This document shows positions 21,936 through 33,043 of a stretch of 64,000 bases of DNA, piece by piece. The notes below the pieces were generated by a model. It had not been told where the DNA came from and searched no databases. It saw only the letters and a program-made list of their open reading frames with translations. Both the position numbers and the translations under genes were made by a program. Each line of letters starts with the position of its first letter. The first letter of the stretch is position 1. Origin of the DNA: Macrostomum hystrix (lineage: Eukaryota > Platyhelminthes > Macrostomidae); assembly GCA_950097015.1 (NCBI GenBank), contig CATNEN010000032.1:1550001-1614000 (forward strand), in the 5' to 3' direction.

Positions 21936-23363
21936 TGCAATACAATATTGTTTTTAAAGACAAGTCTAGCAAAACTTTTTTGTTCCACTGAAAATGTAAT
22001 TCTTTATGTTAAGTATGAGAAAATGCTTACTATTTTTTACTAGCATAATGATTATATCAAAAAGTCTTTAATAATCTTGACAATATCCAAAAGGATTTAA
22101 AACTAATATTTATCTTAGACTATTTCAGACCTTATAAAACTAAAAAATATCTTTTATATAATACATATTCTATGTTAAAAAAGTACACAACTATTGTTTA
22201 GAAAAGCTGTGCACTTTTGGCCTGGATGGCAGCACCAAGTTTCTAGTGCTGCACTCACCTATCCACACCTGGATACAGCTTGCTAGAGCTTCATTGATTT
22301 GATTTGATAACCATAAGAAAAAGCCTCTAAAATGAGTAAATTAGGATATTGTTTAGATATACTGCTACTACAGACTAAAGTGATGCAGACATAAAAGTGC
22401 CTGATCAATTTAAACTTGTGCATTGCATTGACACTTTATCAATATGATATTTTATTTTGTGACAATTAAAGCTATAGCAGATGAAGTAGGCCTAGTTTCA
22501 ATTGTTCATATGGTAGACAAGTTTGTTTAAAGTTTCTCATTAAGTCAAGTTAATAGCAGATGAGATATAGTGGCAGACAAAAAGACTGAAACCAGAATGG
22601 CCAACTGTGCCCCAAAGCCTAAGGATTGTGTAAATTGATATATAGCTTTATGTATTGCTAAAGCCTAAAGCTAGGCATTTTAAATTAGGGCCTAGTATAG
22701 CCTAGCATACATACATGCGCAACACCCGGCCGACCCAGCCAAACCGGCCGGGTGAAATGAGGGCCAAGCAAGGTAAGTTGCAAAAACCAATCAACCAAGC
22801 GCCAAAAAATTAAAGGGGGGACCAAGGGACAAAAAAAGAAAGGCGTGAAGAAAAGAAAAAAGTGGAGAGAAAAAGAGAGCAAATGAGAGCAAACTAAATC
22901 GTAAATAGAGCAATGAAACAAACTAAGTCGCAATTGAGAGCAAACTAAGTTGTAAATACAGCAAAAACTAAGCATGGCCGGCTAAGATTTGGGAGGTTGC
23001 GCATGTATGCTAGCATAGCTAAGCTCTATGTTAAACCCATAGGGCATAGGGGCATGCAAATAATTGAAACTTATCAACATAAAAGTTAATAGGCCTATAG
23101 CAAATTGTTTCCTAGTGTTTCTTAGCACATCTTAATCTATTTAATTATGTAATATAAATAAATAGGCTATGCCTATAGCTTAAGCTGGACTTACAACCTT
23201 TTTGCAAGTTCTAGCTATTGTCTTGGATATCAGAATCAGTTAAGTCCATATAGGCCTAGTCAGGAAGTCATTGATTGTACACATCAAGCCTGTGCGGTCG
23301 AGCGCTTCATGCATGCACGGCACTTAAATTTCATGTTCAGCTTCGTTTTTTTAAGTGACACGG
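21936..23363. other. AT-rich intergenic sequence with a possible MITE
   Basis: Upstream of the Tudor gene and left of the LTR element. AT-rich, with repeated short words such as TAGGCCTA and CTAAAGC, and the inverted-repeat element at 22702-23013. No gene recognised. Confidence 0.4.
22702..23013. mobile_element. MITE-like element with terminal inverted repeats
   Basis: The left end CTAGCATACATACATGCGCAA and the right end TTGCGCATGTATGCTAG are inverted copies, apart from a CATA indel, about 310 bases apart. Just inside the left end CCCGGCC and GGCCGGG form a short hairpin. The interior has GAGAGCAAACTAA repeated and no coding capacity. A clear target duplication was not seen. Confidence 0.45.
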
Positions 23364-23369
23364 AGTGCA

Positions 23370-23684
23370 CGTAGTGCGGCTGGAAATGTTCTTTTAAAAT
23401 TGCGCTAAATATTTAATTGTTGCTATACAGTAACTATAGCGATTGCAAATAGCATTATTATGTTATTAATTTCTACTTTTATGACCCTTGAAAATAATGG
23501 AAATATGAATTATAAATTATTTTAATCGTTGTCTAATTAAAATATAATCGCACCAGTTTGAAAAGCGCGCTGCAATCGAGTGTAACTGCAAGTGTAAGGC
23601 GCGGCGCGGCGTGTAAACTGAAGACGTTAAATTGCTGTAGTAAAACTGTTTAAATTCGCGGCCTTCAAACCCAGTTATACTACA
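23370..23684 (+). repeat. 5' LTR
   Basis: 315 bp, ends in CTACA; the 3' LTR begins TGTAG, so the expected TG...CA ends are present except that the 5' copy begins CG (one T-to-C change). Nearly identical to 29901-30215. Confidence 0.95.
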
Positions 23685-23686
23685 TT

Positions 23687-23703
23687 TGGCGACCACGCCA
23701 GCT
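23687..23703 (+). promoter_or_regulatory. Primer-binding site of the LTR element
   Basis: TGGCGACCACGCCAGCT starts two bases after the 5' LTR. It begins with TGG as expected for pairing with a tRNA 3' CCA end. The tRNA species is not assigned. Confidence 0.7.
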
Positions 23704-23711
23704 CTACTATT

Positions 23712-24905
23712 ATGTGGAACGACCAGAACCTGGATGACGACGATTTTTTGGAACTCCGAGGTCGACTTGTGAGACGTCAAAACGGGCACGCTATTCACGC
23801 CACGGCAGCCGCAGCGTCATTCTATGAACCATCTGAATCCATGAGTGCGCGGTCACACTATCACTCTACCGGCCAGGCGACAAACCCGTTTCTGTCATCC
23901 GAGAATGTACGAGAGACAGAGATGCGGCATGCTCCGGTTTCATTAATATCGACAAACCCATTCCTGCCGCAGTTTGACCAGCATCCTCCAGCATTGAATC
24001 ACCCGTTTTTCCAGTCGCCTCATCAGCAACATTGCCAACAGTTGTCAGAATATCAGGTTCAGCCACAGCGTTGTGTCCTGCCGCCGGTGCCAAAACCAGC
24101 TGCGTACAACGGTCGAGAGGATTTTGATGACTTCCTATTGCGAATTGGCGCCTACATGGGCCGTTTTCCCGGCCTTTTAGATTCAGACAAGGTCAGTACT
24201 CTGACGTCCTATCTTGGACCTGCTTTCATAACGTACACCACATGGCTGGCGATGCAGTGCGCCCATTTTGGCCTCCCACCGAGCACAACACCGGACCAGC
24301 TTCCGGAACTTTCTTATGAGAACCTGGTCGAGCACCTCCGATCGCGTCACGGTGGCTCGAAAAGTGCTGCACTTATTCGTCGCGAATTCCGTGCCCGGCA
24401 GCGTCGCCCCGAAGAGCGATTCGAGACATACCTGACGGAGCTACAGCGATTGGCGGCAAGGGCCTACCCGGACGTGAGAGCTCAAGCCTACGTACAGCAG
24501 ATGGTCCTCGAGCAGTTCATGCACGGGCTCAACGACAACTATGTCACGGAGAGACTGCTGAACCAGCCAGTACCGCCAGGGACTGCGGAGCAAGCACTGC
24601 GAATTGCCCAACAGTTTCGCGAGACGCAGGCATACATGGCTACTGCCAGTAGCAGCACTGGATCAGGACGAGTATTTAGCAGTGAGTTTCTGCCAAAAAG
24701 CTTGCCAGTGCCACCTAAAGCTTCGGTGCAGCCTAAGCAACCTATTAACCAGCGGCCGATCTCATCTGAGAGGCGTGAGCAGCATCAGCCAGTAGCTGCA
24801 GGCCCAGTCTGTTTCGGCTGTAGTCGACCAGGCCACATCCGACGCAACTGCCCAAACGCCGAGGGGGCTGGTCCACGAGGCCAGCACTGGCCCTCTCAGC
24901 ACTAA
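23712..24905 (+). CDS. gag: Gag polyprotein of the LTR element
   Basis: 397 residues, ATG 28 bases past the LTR. The middle part (YENLVEHLRSRHGGS, FRARQRRPEERFETYL, LEQFMHGLNDNYV) is typical of Ty3/gypsy capsid. Near the C-terminus is one CCHC zinc knuckle, CFGCSRPGHIRRNC, with spacing C-2-C-4-H-4-C, used to bind the element RNA. The slippery site for Pol lies in the codons just after the last zinc-knuckle Cys. Frame intact. Confidence 0.93.
   Translation: MWNDQNLDDDDFLELRGRLVRRQNGHAIHATAAAASFYEPSESMSARSHYHSTGQATNPFLSSENVRETEMRHAPVSLISTNPFLPQFDQHPPALNHPFFQSPHQQHCQQLSEYQVQPQRCVLPPVPKPAAYNGREDFDDFLLRIGAYMGRFPGLLDSDKVSTLTSYLGPAFITYTTWLAMQCAHFGLPPSTTPDQLPELSYENLVEHLRSRHGGSKSAALIRREFRARQRRPEERFETYLTELQRLAARAYPDVRAQAYVQQMVLEQFMHGLNDNYVTERLLNQPVPPGTAEQALRIAQQFRETQAYMATASSSTGSGRVFSSEFLPKSLPVPPKASVQPKQPINQRPISSERREQHQPVAAGPVCFGCSRPGHIRRNCPNAEGAGPRGQHWPSQH
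24851..24900 (+). promoter_or_regulatory. -1 ribosomal frameshift signal between gag and pol
   Basis: CCCAAAC at 24851-24857 fits the X XXY YYZ slippery heptamer in the Gag frame (C CCA AAC). It is followed after about four bases by GAGGGGGC (24861-24868), which can pair with GCCCTCTC (24890-24897). Pol lies exactly in the -1 frame and is open from the slippery site on, so a -1 slip joins Gag to Pol. Confidence 0.7.
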
Positions 24906-27900
24906 GACATTTGGCCTCCGTTCCACGCCCCAGCAGCTGCCAGCCTAGTAATGCACGCTTCGTGACCGCGCGCATCTTCAGACGACGACGCCACTGCCTG
25001 ATCGATACCGGAGCAGAGGTGTCCTGCATCAGTGCCAACATCTGTCAGAAGGCCAGGCGGCGGCTGCAGCCCAGCAACATCACCATCAAAGGCGTGGACG
25101 GAAACTTACAACCTGTGCTGGGTGAGACAACTGCGATACTGCAGATTGGAACTGTGAGAATTCAGCATCGTTTTGTTGTGCTAGAGAAGCTGTATCCGGC
25201 ATCAGTCATCCTAGGCTGCGACCTACTAAGTGAGCATGACATCTCCATTCACCTACAAGCTGGCTGCATCACATTCAATCGCGTGAATGTTTCAGTCCCT
25301 ATTCGGCAAAGCAAGGAAGCACCACAGACTTGCAGGCTGGTGTCAGCGGCCTCTGTGCAACTGCAGCCTGGACAGCACTGGATCATTCCCATCAAACCAG
25401 CGCAGCCTACCTCTTGGACTCAGTCAGCAGCCCCAGGCATTATCACAGGGACAAAGCGGCAAGGCCTTCTGCTGGCTCGCTGCATTGCAAAGCTTGCTGA
25501 CAGTGGCATGGGGTTGGCAGCAATCAACATCAGTGACCAGATGATCAGCATCACGGACGGTGACGCCATCGGTAACTTCTCGCCATTAGGAAGTCAGCCG
25601 CTTATCCACTTAGCCCCCGCTGGCTCATCGGCGACAGCGGCGGCTGTCGTCGGTTCAACAGCGACAGTGGCGACCACTGCGGCCAGCGAGGTTGCTAGAG
25701 CCATGACATTCGTAGCATCAGCTTCAGTAGTGGCGCGCCCACCAGCTGAATGGCTTAGTAGCATCCAAATCGAACCCAGCATCTCGGCTGAAGAGCAACA
25801 GTCTGTCAAGGAGCTGCTATTGGAGTTCACCGACGTCTTCGCGTCACCTGGCAGCACCGGACAGACTGCCATCTTGCGTCACCGCATCGACACGGGTGTG
25901 GCACAACCGATTCGGCAGGGCCTTCGACGAGCGGCGCGCCCCGTCATCGACAAGCAGGCAGAGCTAGTCGACGACATGCTGGCCAAGGGGGTCATTCGAC
26001 CGTCATCATCGCCATGGGCGTCGCCAATCGTGCTAGTTAAGAAGAAGGACGGAACAGCTCGGTTCTGCTTGGACTATCGGTTGCTCAACGAAGTCACCAA
26101 GCCAGACGCTTTCCCGATCCCACGCATCGATGACACTCTGGACGCGCTGGAAGGCAACGCCTACTTTTCGGCACTCGACCTGGAGAGTGGTTATTGGCAG
26201 GTCGAGGTCGATGAGCGCGACAAAGAGAAAACTGCCTTCATCTGTCATCAGGGCCTCTTTGAATTTAATGTCATGCCGTTTGGGCTCCGAAACGCACCAG
26301 CCACATTTCAACGACTTATGCAACTTGTCCTCCAAGGCCTGACCTGGCAAGCCTGTCTGGTCTTCATCGATGATGTCATCATTATGGGCCGGACAATCGC
26401 TGAGCATAATGATCGGCTGCGGGCAGTGCTCGAGCGTCTGCGGGAGGCAAACTTGCGGCTGAAGCCATCTAAGTGCCGTTTTGCCAATACGTCAATGATT
26501 GCCCTCGGCCATCGAGTCTCAAAGGCCGGCATCGCCGTGGACGAATCGAAGACGGCGGCCGTTCGCGATTGGCCGACACCGCGAAATTCCAAGGAGGTCA
26601 AGAGTTTCTTGGGCCTTACATCTTACTATCGGCGATTCGTCCGGGACTACTCTAAGATCGCCGAACCGCTTCGACGCCTGACCCTGCCGACGGAGAGATT
26701 TCAGTGGACACCGGCAGCGGAGGCTGCATTCAACGAGTTGAAGGTGGCACTGACATCGGCACCGATCCTAGCCTTTCCGGACACCAGCCCGACCAGCTCC
26801 GAGTACATTTTGGACACGGACGCCAGTGATTGCGCCGTCGGCGCGGTGCTTTCCCAGGTGCAGGCGGGCGTGGAGCGTGTCATTGCGTACTCCAGCCGAG
26901 CGCTTTCGAAGGCCGAACGAAACTACTGCGTCACAAGGCGAGAACTGCTCTCGGTCGTTGAGCACGTCAGGAAGTTTCGGACTTATCTGCTGCCTAGAAG
27001 GTTCACTGTGCGCGTCGATCACCAGTCCTTGACGCACCTGCTGACATTCAAGGAGCCCGAAGGGCAGCTGGCGCGGTGGCTCCAGGTGCTTGACGAGTTC
27101 GACTTCAAGGTGGTTTTCCGACCGGGACGGCAGCACAACAACGCCGACTCTCTCTCTCGACGTCAGCAGCGATGCACTAACCAGTGTAGAGTCTGCCGGC
27201 CAGATCCAGCAATCACAAGCAAGGTGACTTCCGCAGTGGCCTGTCAGACCGACGACAATGTCGAGCCAGCTGTCGTCGTCAGGGTCAACGTGGCGTCTGC
27301 AGGGCAGTCAGGACCGACTGGAGCTCGCCCGGCAGCCGTGACGGAAGTCACCAACGTCAGTGCCCTGCAGTCAAGGCGCAAGCTGGAGCTTCGGCCTTTA
27401 CCGAATGAGAGTGAAGAAGAGAGCAGTGAAGACGAGGCACCTGAAGACAGCAAAGCACCAGCGGACTGCGGCGCGGCGCAGCCGTTGCGCACGCAGCAGC
27501 TTCATGATCCGATCATCGGCCCGGTGTTCCGGCTACTTTCCGACGGAAAATCTAAGTTCAGCGAGCAGCAGCGAGATCGTGTGCCACCTGAGAGCTTATT
27601 ACTGGCTCAGAATGGGCATGAACTCTGCTTCGTGAATGGCATTATGCATCGGCTGATCAACTCGAAGCCTGTACCCGTCGTGCCCTGCAGCCTGCAACGC
27701 GGGATCATCGACGAAATACACGGCATCGGCCATCTGGGTGAAGACAAGACGCTAGCCAGCTTGAAGATGCGGTACTACTGGCCGAAGATGGCTGACAGCG
27801 TCCGGCTGGCAGTCCGTTCCTGTAAAGCGTGCCAGCGAGCCAAGACGCCTGTCATCAAGCGCGCACCGCTGCAGTCCATCGCAGCTGGTTTTCCGATGCA

Positions 27901-28837
27901 GCGCGTCGGTTTTGACGTGGTGAAGGTCGGCGTCTCCAAGAACGGCAACGATCGACTGCTTACAATCGTTGATTATTTTAGCAAATGGGTGGAGCTGGTG
28001 CCAATTCCTGACGAGAAGGCTACAACCATCGCCGCAGCGCTTTTCAACAACTGGATTGCGCGGTGGGGCGCTCCGCACATTCTCCACTCTGATCGTGGTC
28101 GTAGCATCGACGGCCGCATCATCCGCAGCCTCTGCAAGCTGCTGGACATCAGCAAGACCCGGACGTCCGGTTACCACCCGCAGTGTGATGGCCTTGTTGA
28201 GAGATTCCACCGCACTCTTCATCACATGCTGCGCTGCCACCTTCAAGCAGTCGACCCGTTGGACTGGGAGGACGTTCTGCCGCATTGCCTTCTGGCTTAC
28301 CGGAGCAGCATCAATGCGACAACTGGATTTTCTCCGCACTTCCTGATGACCGGCCGGGAGGTGGTGCTGCCGCTTGATGTGGTCTATCGGGTTCCGGAGC
28401 CCCCAGCGATCGTCGGCCAGTACGCGGCGGAGACAGTTTACAGGCTCCAAGACGCCTTCGACACCGTGCGGAGAGCGACCGGGACAGCTCAGCGACGACA
28501 GCGACGCTACTACGACTTGAAGGCCCAGAAGCGCAAGTTCCGCGCTGGAGACACCGTGTGGCTTTTTGTGCCGCCTGCCGTGCTGTCCAGGACCAACGGC
28601 CTGCCCCCTAAACATCAGGCGCCATGGACAGGACCCTTCAAAGTTCTATGCAGGACCTCGCCGGTGAACTACCTGGTGCGGCCAGTCGATTACAAGGACG
28701 GAGAGGTCAAAGGGCGCGTCGTCCACGTGAACAAGTTGAAACGAGCGCACCAGCCCCGCCCCGCTGACGGTCAGCAGGACGAGGCGGTCAGTGACGTCAG
28801 CACCGACGCCCTCGACGCTGATTGGGTGCTTGTGTAA
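24857..28837 (+). CDS. pol: Pol polyprotein of the LTR element
   Basis: About 1,325 residues from the frameshift site, intact to TAA at 28835-28837. Positions below count from base 24911. Protease: DTGAEVS at about 32-38. Reverse transcriptase: LDYRLLNEVT, LESGYWQ and the catalytic FIDD at about 485. RNase H: LDTDASDCAVG at about 635. Integrase: HHCC zinc site (HGIGHLGEDK ... CKACQRAK, about 937-976), then the catalytic triad in VGFDVV, HSDRGRS and GLVERFH (about 1001, 1060, 1096), and a GPF module (WTGPFKVL, about 1240). No chromodomain recognised at the C-terminus. There is no independent ATG early in the frame, which supports expression by frameshift. Confidence 0.95.
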   Translation, partial: RRGGWSTRPALALSALRHLASVPRPSSCQPSNARFVTARIFRRRRHCLIDTGAEVSCISANICQKARRRLQPSNITIKGVDGNLQPVLGETTAILQIGTVRIQHRFVVLEKLYPASVILGCDLLSEHDISIHLQAGCITFNRVNVSVPIRQSKEAPQTCRLVSAASVQLQPGQHWIIPIKPAQPTSWTQSAAPGIITGTKRQGLLLARCIAKLADSGMGLAAINISDQMISITDGDAIGNFSPLGSQPLIHLAPAGSSATAAAVVGSTATVATTAASEVARAMTFVASASVVARPPAEWLSSIQIEPSISAEEQQSVKELLLEFTDVFASPGSTGQTAILRHRIDTGVAQPIRQGLRRAARPVIDKQAELVDDMLAKGVIRPSSSPWASPIVLVKKKDGTARFCLDYRLLNEVTKPDAFPIPRIDDTLDALEGNAYFSALDLESGYWQVEVDERDKEKTAFICHQGLFEFNVMPFGLRNAPATFQRLMQLVLQGLTWQACLVFIDDVIIMGRTIAEHNDRLRAVLERLREANLRLKPSKCRFANTSMIALGHRVSKAGIAVDESKTAAVRDWPTPRNSKEVKSFLGLTSYYRRFVRDYSKIAEPLRRLTLPTERFQWTPAAEAAFNELKVALTSAPILAFPDTSPTSSEYILDTDASDCAVGAVLSQVQAGVERVIAYSSRALSKAERNYCVTRRELLSVVEHVRKFRTYLLPRRFTVRVDHQSLTHLLTFKEPEGQLARWLQVLDEFDFKVVFRPGRQHNNADSLSRRQQRCTNQCRVCRPDPAITSKVTSAVACQTDDNVEPAVVVRVNVASAGQSGPTGARPAAVTEVTNVSALQSRRKLELRPLPNESEEESSEDEAPEDSKAPADCGAAQPLRTQQLHDPIIGPVFRLLSDGKSKFSEQQRDRVPPESLLLAQNGHELCFVNGIMHRLINSKPVPVVPCSLQRGIIDEIHGIGHLGEDKTLASLKMRYYWPKMADSVRLAVRSCKACQRAKTPVIKRAPLQSIAAGFPMQRVGFDVVKVGVSKNGNDRLLTIVDYFSKWVELVPIPDEKATTIAAALFNNWIARWGAPHILHSDRGRSIDGRIIRSLCKLLDISKTRTSGYHPQCDGLVERFHRTLHHMLRCHLQAVDPLDWEDVLPHCLLAYRSSINATTGFSPHFLMTGREVVLPLDVVYRVPEPPAIVGQYAAETVYRLQDAFDTVRRATGTAQRRQRRYYDLKAQKRKFRAGDTVWLFVPPAVLSRTNGLPPKHQAPWTGPFKVLCRTSPVNYLVRPVDYKDGEVKGRVVHVNKLKRAHQPRPADGQQDEAVSDVSTDALDADWVLV

Positions 28838-29900
28838 GCGCAGGCTGGAGCAACCTTTTTTTTCTCTTCGGACAGTCTTTGTCGTCTGGGCTGCTACTAT
28901 CGTCGCTGTATTGTTTTTCTTTGTTGAGCAGCGTTCTGATTGGGTGCGTGTTGCAGGCGAGTGGCCTGGTCGTCGGGCGTTCACTTGAGTGATGTTGAAT
29001 TTTAGCAATTGTTTTGCATTTGCACTTTTTTTACATTGACCAGTGTCTTACAATTTTTTTAACTTTTACAAATCTTTTACAACCTGACTGCCGCGGATTG
29101 TTTCCGATCCGAGCAGTTTTTAATTCCTTGTTAGGAAAGCTTTATCCTTAATACTCAATATCTAATTTCAATATTTCAATAATTATGTTTTAATATTGAA
29201 TGTACGCTGTGCCGTTATTAATCTCTCGCATCCTGGAAACTCAGTCTGGGTGTGTACTGTAACACCCTGTTGTGATGCCCTTATGTAAAATTGCATTTTG
29301 TGGTTGGGTATATTTTTCTATTTTAACTGTTCCCGTTGCATTATGTTCGCTGTCAAATTGTTTTGATCTCGCGGTTTTTTTTCCTTTGTGTCAAATGCCC
29401 TCTGTGGCCTGCGGAAATCACTGTGTTCCCGTTGTTAAGCCATCTTGAGCACTTACTTGTATCTGTGTCGCGAGCGTGTGCGAGTCAAGCAGTGCGAATT
29501 TTTCCCTGCCGCACCAGTCCACCTCTTGCCGGTCAACCCTTTGTTAACCAAAACTCTTATCGTATTTGTTCGCGTGCGCCGTTCAGCGTGTCGTGCGTAT
29601 TATCCCCTGCTCTTGAGCAAGGTGTTTAATGCTGTTGTTTTAATCGCTTTGATATTTTCTCATATCTGATACTTTCCTGTATTGTATGCTCCAGTTAGCG
29701 CATTCTCATGCGTGGATGTCTGGCCTTTTACGACCCTGCCTACTGCTAGTAGTGTGGTTGAGCCCAGCAAGGGTTATGCGTATTTCGTTCTGATTGCCGG
29801 ATTTTTCGTTGAATGCCGCCCAGTTATTTTGTGCTCTCGTGTCTATCGTTGTCCGCGCCTGTTTGCAATGAGGACATTGCCTTGTCGTAGAGGAGTGTTG
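28838..29900 (+). other. Long 3' untranslated region of the LTR element
   Basis: 1.06 kb between Pol and the 3' LTR without env-like features. Short frames of 80-97 codons are Cys/Leu-rich but have no recognisable domain. The sequence before the 3' LTR (AGAGGAGTG at 29889-29897) is a weak polypurine tract. Confidence 0.6.
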
Positions 29901-30215
29901 TGTAGTGCGGCTGGAAATGTTCTTTTAAAATTGCGCTAAATATTTAATTGTTGCTATACAGTAACTATAGCGATTGCAAATAGCATTATTATGTTATTAA
30001 TTTCTACTTTTATGACCCTTGAAAATAATGCAAATATGAATTATAAATTATTTTAATCGTTGTCTAATTAAAATATAATCGCACCAGTTTGAAAAGCGCG
30101 CTGCAATCTAGTGTAACTGCAAGTGTAAGGCGCGGCGCGGCGTGTAAACTGAAGACGTTAAATTGCTGTAGTAAAACTGTTTAAATTCGCGGCCTTCAAA
30201 CCCAGTTATACTACA
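29901..30215 (+). repeat. 3' LTR
   Basis: 315 bp, TGTAG...CTACA, three differences from the 5' copy (first base; AATGCAAAT for AATGGAAAT; CAATCTAGT for CAATCGAGT). Confidence 0.95.
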
Positions 30216-30221
30216 AGTGCA

Positions 30222-32091
30222 TAAAATGTTAAATTCCTCGATAGTGATGGCTTACAAAATAAAACAACCGTGTCGTCGAATAGTGGAACTGCGACTGAAG
30301 TTCAGCTCGTTCAAATTTGATGCACGTACTTGTTAAATCAGAAGCACATATTGAGGAATCCACTTTGCGACATCATGAATCGTCTTTCCATAGACCAGAA
30401 TATGGGCACATCTTAATTATCTCCTTTATGTCCACTTGCCCTGCCTTACAGTTGGCGAGTAGTGTCACGTGCGCTTCATTATCTTAATTTATCATCGGCT
30501 CGTCCACTTCCGGCTTGAAACACGAGCGTCCGCACCGGCCGTCCCCTGAGGCTGCACTGCTTGTACACCCGTCACTAAATTAAATTCTTTTTTGCCTTGT
30601 AAATTTCAGCGTACCATTGGTTTTTGCAAAGACACAGTATATGGCTGTGTACATCATATAACCCATACATGGACGTCACACCGCTCTTCCAGTTCTTGCA
30701 ATGCGGATTGAATCAAGCTTCTACATTTGATCTCATTTACGAAATATTTGATTTTTTATTTGATCTAATATTTTAATTCCTACTGAAAGCTAATTGTAGC
30801 TTCAGTACGACGTTTAAAGTATGAAGAAAGCTATTTATTGCAAAAGTTACGATTAACAGTACTCGCAGTAGTATTTTCAATAGATTTGCATAATGTTCGA
30901 CTAAATTTCAAGTTTTTCGACGTTTTTAGAAGCTTGACGCTATTTTACTTGTTTAAGAAATAGCCATAAGTATCGGAATTATCCATCGATAAATCGCTCG
31001 TAAAGTCTTGAAAAGTCTTGAAAACTCGAATTGATCGATGAATTACTGTTCTTGATACCATGCGAGGCACGCAAGGAGTTCGAAACATAGCATTTGAGGT
31101 CTAGATCCCCTTAGAGAAATTTGAGAAGGATATTTTAGGTACATGGAGATCATATTTAAAAAATGCAATATATATTCCATGCGGTAACAATTGCAGAGAG
31201 AAGCATACTATCTTAATTGGTTCAGAATTGTACAGCTACAGCAATTAAGCAGATACATTTACATATTAGGCACATAACCTTTTCAGCGCAGGCGCTGATC
31301 CATAAGTTATGCTAATTACGTCAAGTCACAGCAGTTGGAGTCAGATATTACCATATGAGTCATCAAAAAAGAGATTGCGTGACTTCTGCTTTTGTCACAC
31401 GTACCAAACTAATATATGCCGAACCCAAAGTATTGAGTTTCCGCACGACTGCATTTATACCCCCTCGTTCAGGTATTGTAATAGCATCGCAAATGCATAT
31501 TCCTTGCTTTCTTGCGCTGATTCAACTTTCAATTTTAATATCTCTGACATTTTATAAAAGTTATTTTATCAAACTTAAACTAAGGAAAGAGCGAATAACT
31601 TCAGTGTTTTCTCGTGTTTTCGTGTATCATATAGTTTATTAACTTACTCGTAGTACTCGAATATTATAAATCTTGACTAACAACATTTATTGCATAGTTT
31701 ATGCGGAAATAGACTATGGCAGCTGTTTAATATAGTGATCGGTATATATTAAAATCATAGAATCTGAAGAAAGATAGAGAACATCTATAGATTTTATGCC
31801 TAAATCTATAATAATGATCCGTTCAACAAGTAAATTTGCATACAACGCAGCACTTTTTACAGAATTTGTGTACCACAAGAGCTCGCTTTTGGTTCAACAT
31901 GCACGGAAAACATGAAAAAGTAGCTGTTACAGTTAGTAGAAATTATGAGCCAAGTAAATGAAAACCTAAACCTCATGGCTTGTCCCCGCCGGCTGCTGTA
32001 GATTAACAATAAAACAATATAAAGGATTAACGATTCGGAGTCACAACAAAGACGGTAAAACAGTTTGGTAGCATCTATTTACTGGACAATT
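30222..32091. other. AT-rich unique sequence
   Basis: No gene, RNA or repeat recognised. Plus-strand frames near 31309-31642 (82 and 95 codons) overlap one another and look random. Confidence 0.35.
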
Positions 32092-33043
32092 TCAACTTGC
32101 TTTAGCAGTGAGCTGTAGCAGCGCCAGTGTCGGCGCTAAGTACAGGTTGCACCGCGCCAGCAGCTTGAAAGTTGCATGGATCACAGAGCGGCTTCGAGGC
32201 TTTGTTATAAAGTCCTTTTCATGTTCCAACAGCTGCTCGTCCATCGAATACTGGGGATGGCGCTGGAGGTCACCGAAACTCAAAACAAAAGTTAAGCAAC
32301 AGGTACTTAGAATGCAATATATGAGCCTAATTAGCAGACGAAATCAACTGAAAAACGGATTGGCGCTAAGCTATTTAGTAAGCAAGACGAACCAAATTAA
32401 TGTTTAAATAGTCAAAAGAAATGCCATTGTTTTCTATTCCTCAATGCGTTCAAGCCATGGACGTAGGGAAACTTCAGGTGTGTTGTCCGTGCATTTCTGA
32501 AATGATTGATCGTGGCTCATGCTGCAGTTTAAATCAGCTAGTTACCATGCGGATCTGGGATTGCGGGCGGGGCTTATCAGTTGCTCGCCCTGTGCACTGC
32601 GGATGAATGACCACCCGGTGACAATATTGGCTGTGCGCGACTGCGCTAGCTCATTGCACTGCCACCGGCCGAACATTAATCCGCTTTGGCACAGGTAATA
32701 TAGCTGTTATATTTAGAAATCCAATTAGAAAAATGAAACCGTGGAAAAACATGGGATTCGTCTGTATACAATCCTTAGTTTATTCAGAGAGGTGAAGTCT
32801 AGTGCACAAGTTCGACTGTACCCTTTTGTATCCGTGCTTAAGTGCTTCAGTACTCTTCGTGGAAAGAAAAAAATAGCAAAAAAATGATTTGGGATTATTG
32901 AGGAACGGGTTTAGCATGGTGGCAACTTAGCAGTTCAGTGGCAACTTACTTCACGCTTGAGCTTCTGTTTGAGTAGCTGCAGCTCGGGCTGGAGGGACCC
33001 GCCCCGTCCTCCGCTAGCTGTGTCTCTCCCTCAAGCCAGTCCT
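32092..33043 (-). CDS. Possible 3' end of an unidentified gene (two exons)
   Basis: Tentative. Exon 32950-33043 has a strong acceptor (long pyrimidine tract then TAG) and a GTAAGT donor and reads DWLEGETQLAEDGAGPS. Exon 32092-32278 follows after TTTTGAG and reads FGDLQRHPQYSMDEQLLEH, ending CNLYLAPTLALLQLTAKAS. The phases match (phase 2) and both exons stay open. I do not recognise the family and could not find the upstream exons. Confidence 0.3.

Larger units (their letters stand above)
23364..30221 (+). mobile_element. Ty3/gypsy LTR retrotransposon, full length
   Basis: Complete element from 23370 to 30215 with 315-bp LTRs, flanked on both sides by the same six bases AGTGCA (23364-23369 and 30216-30221), the mark of its own insertion. 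The two LTRs differ at only three positions that I could find, so insertion is recent. Gag and Pol frames are intact and linked by a -1 frameshift site. Pol order protease, reverse transcriptase, RNase H, integrase is that of Ty3/gypsy. There is no env-like frame, but about 1.06 kb lies between the Pol stop and the 3' LTR. It could still be active. Confidence 0.95.

Noticed and set aside
27752-28615. 287-codon frame antisense to the integrase
   Set aside because: Shadow of an intact Pol frame with strong codon bias.
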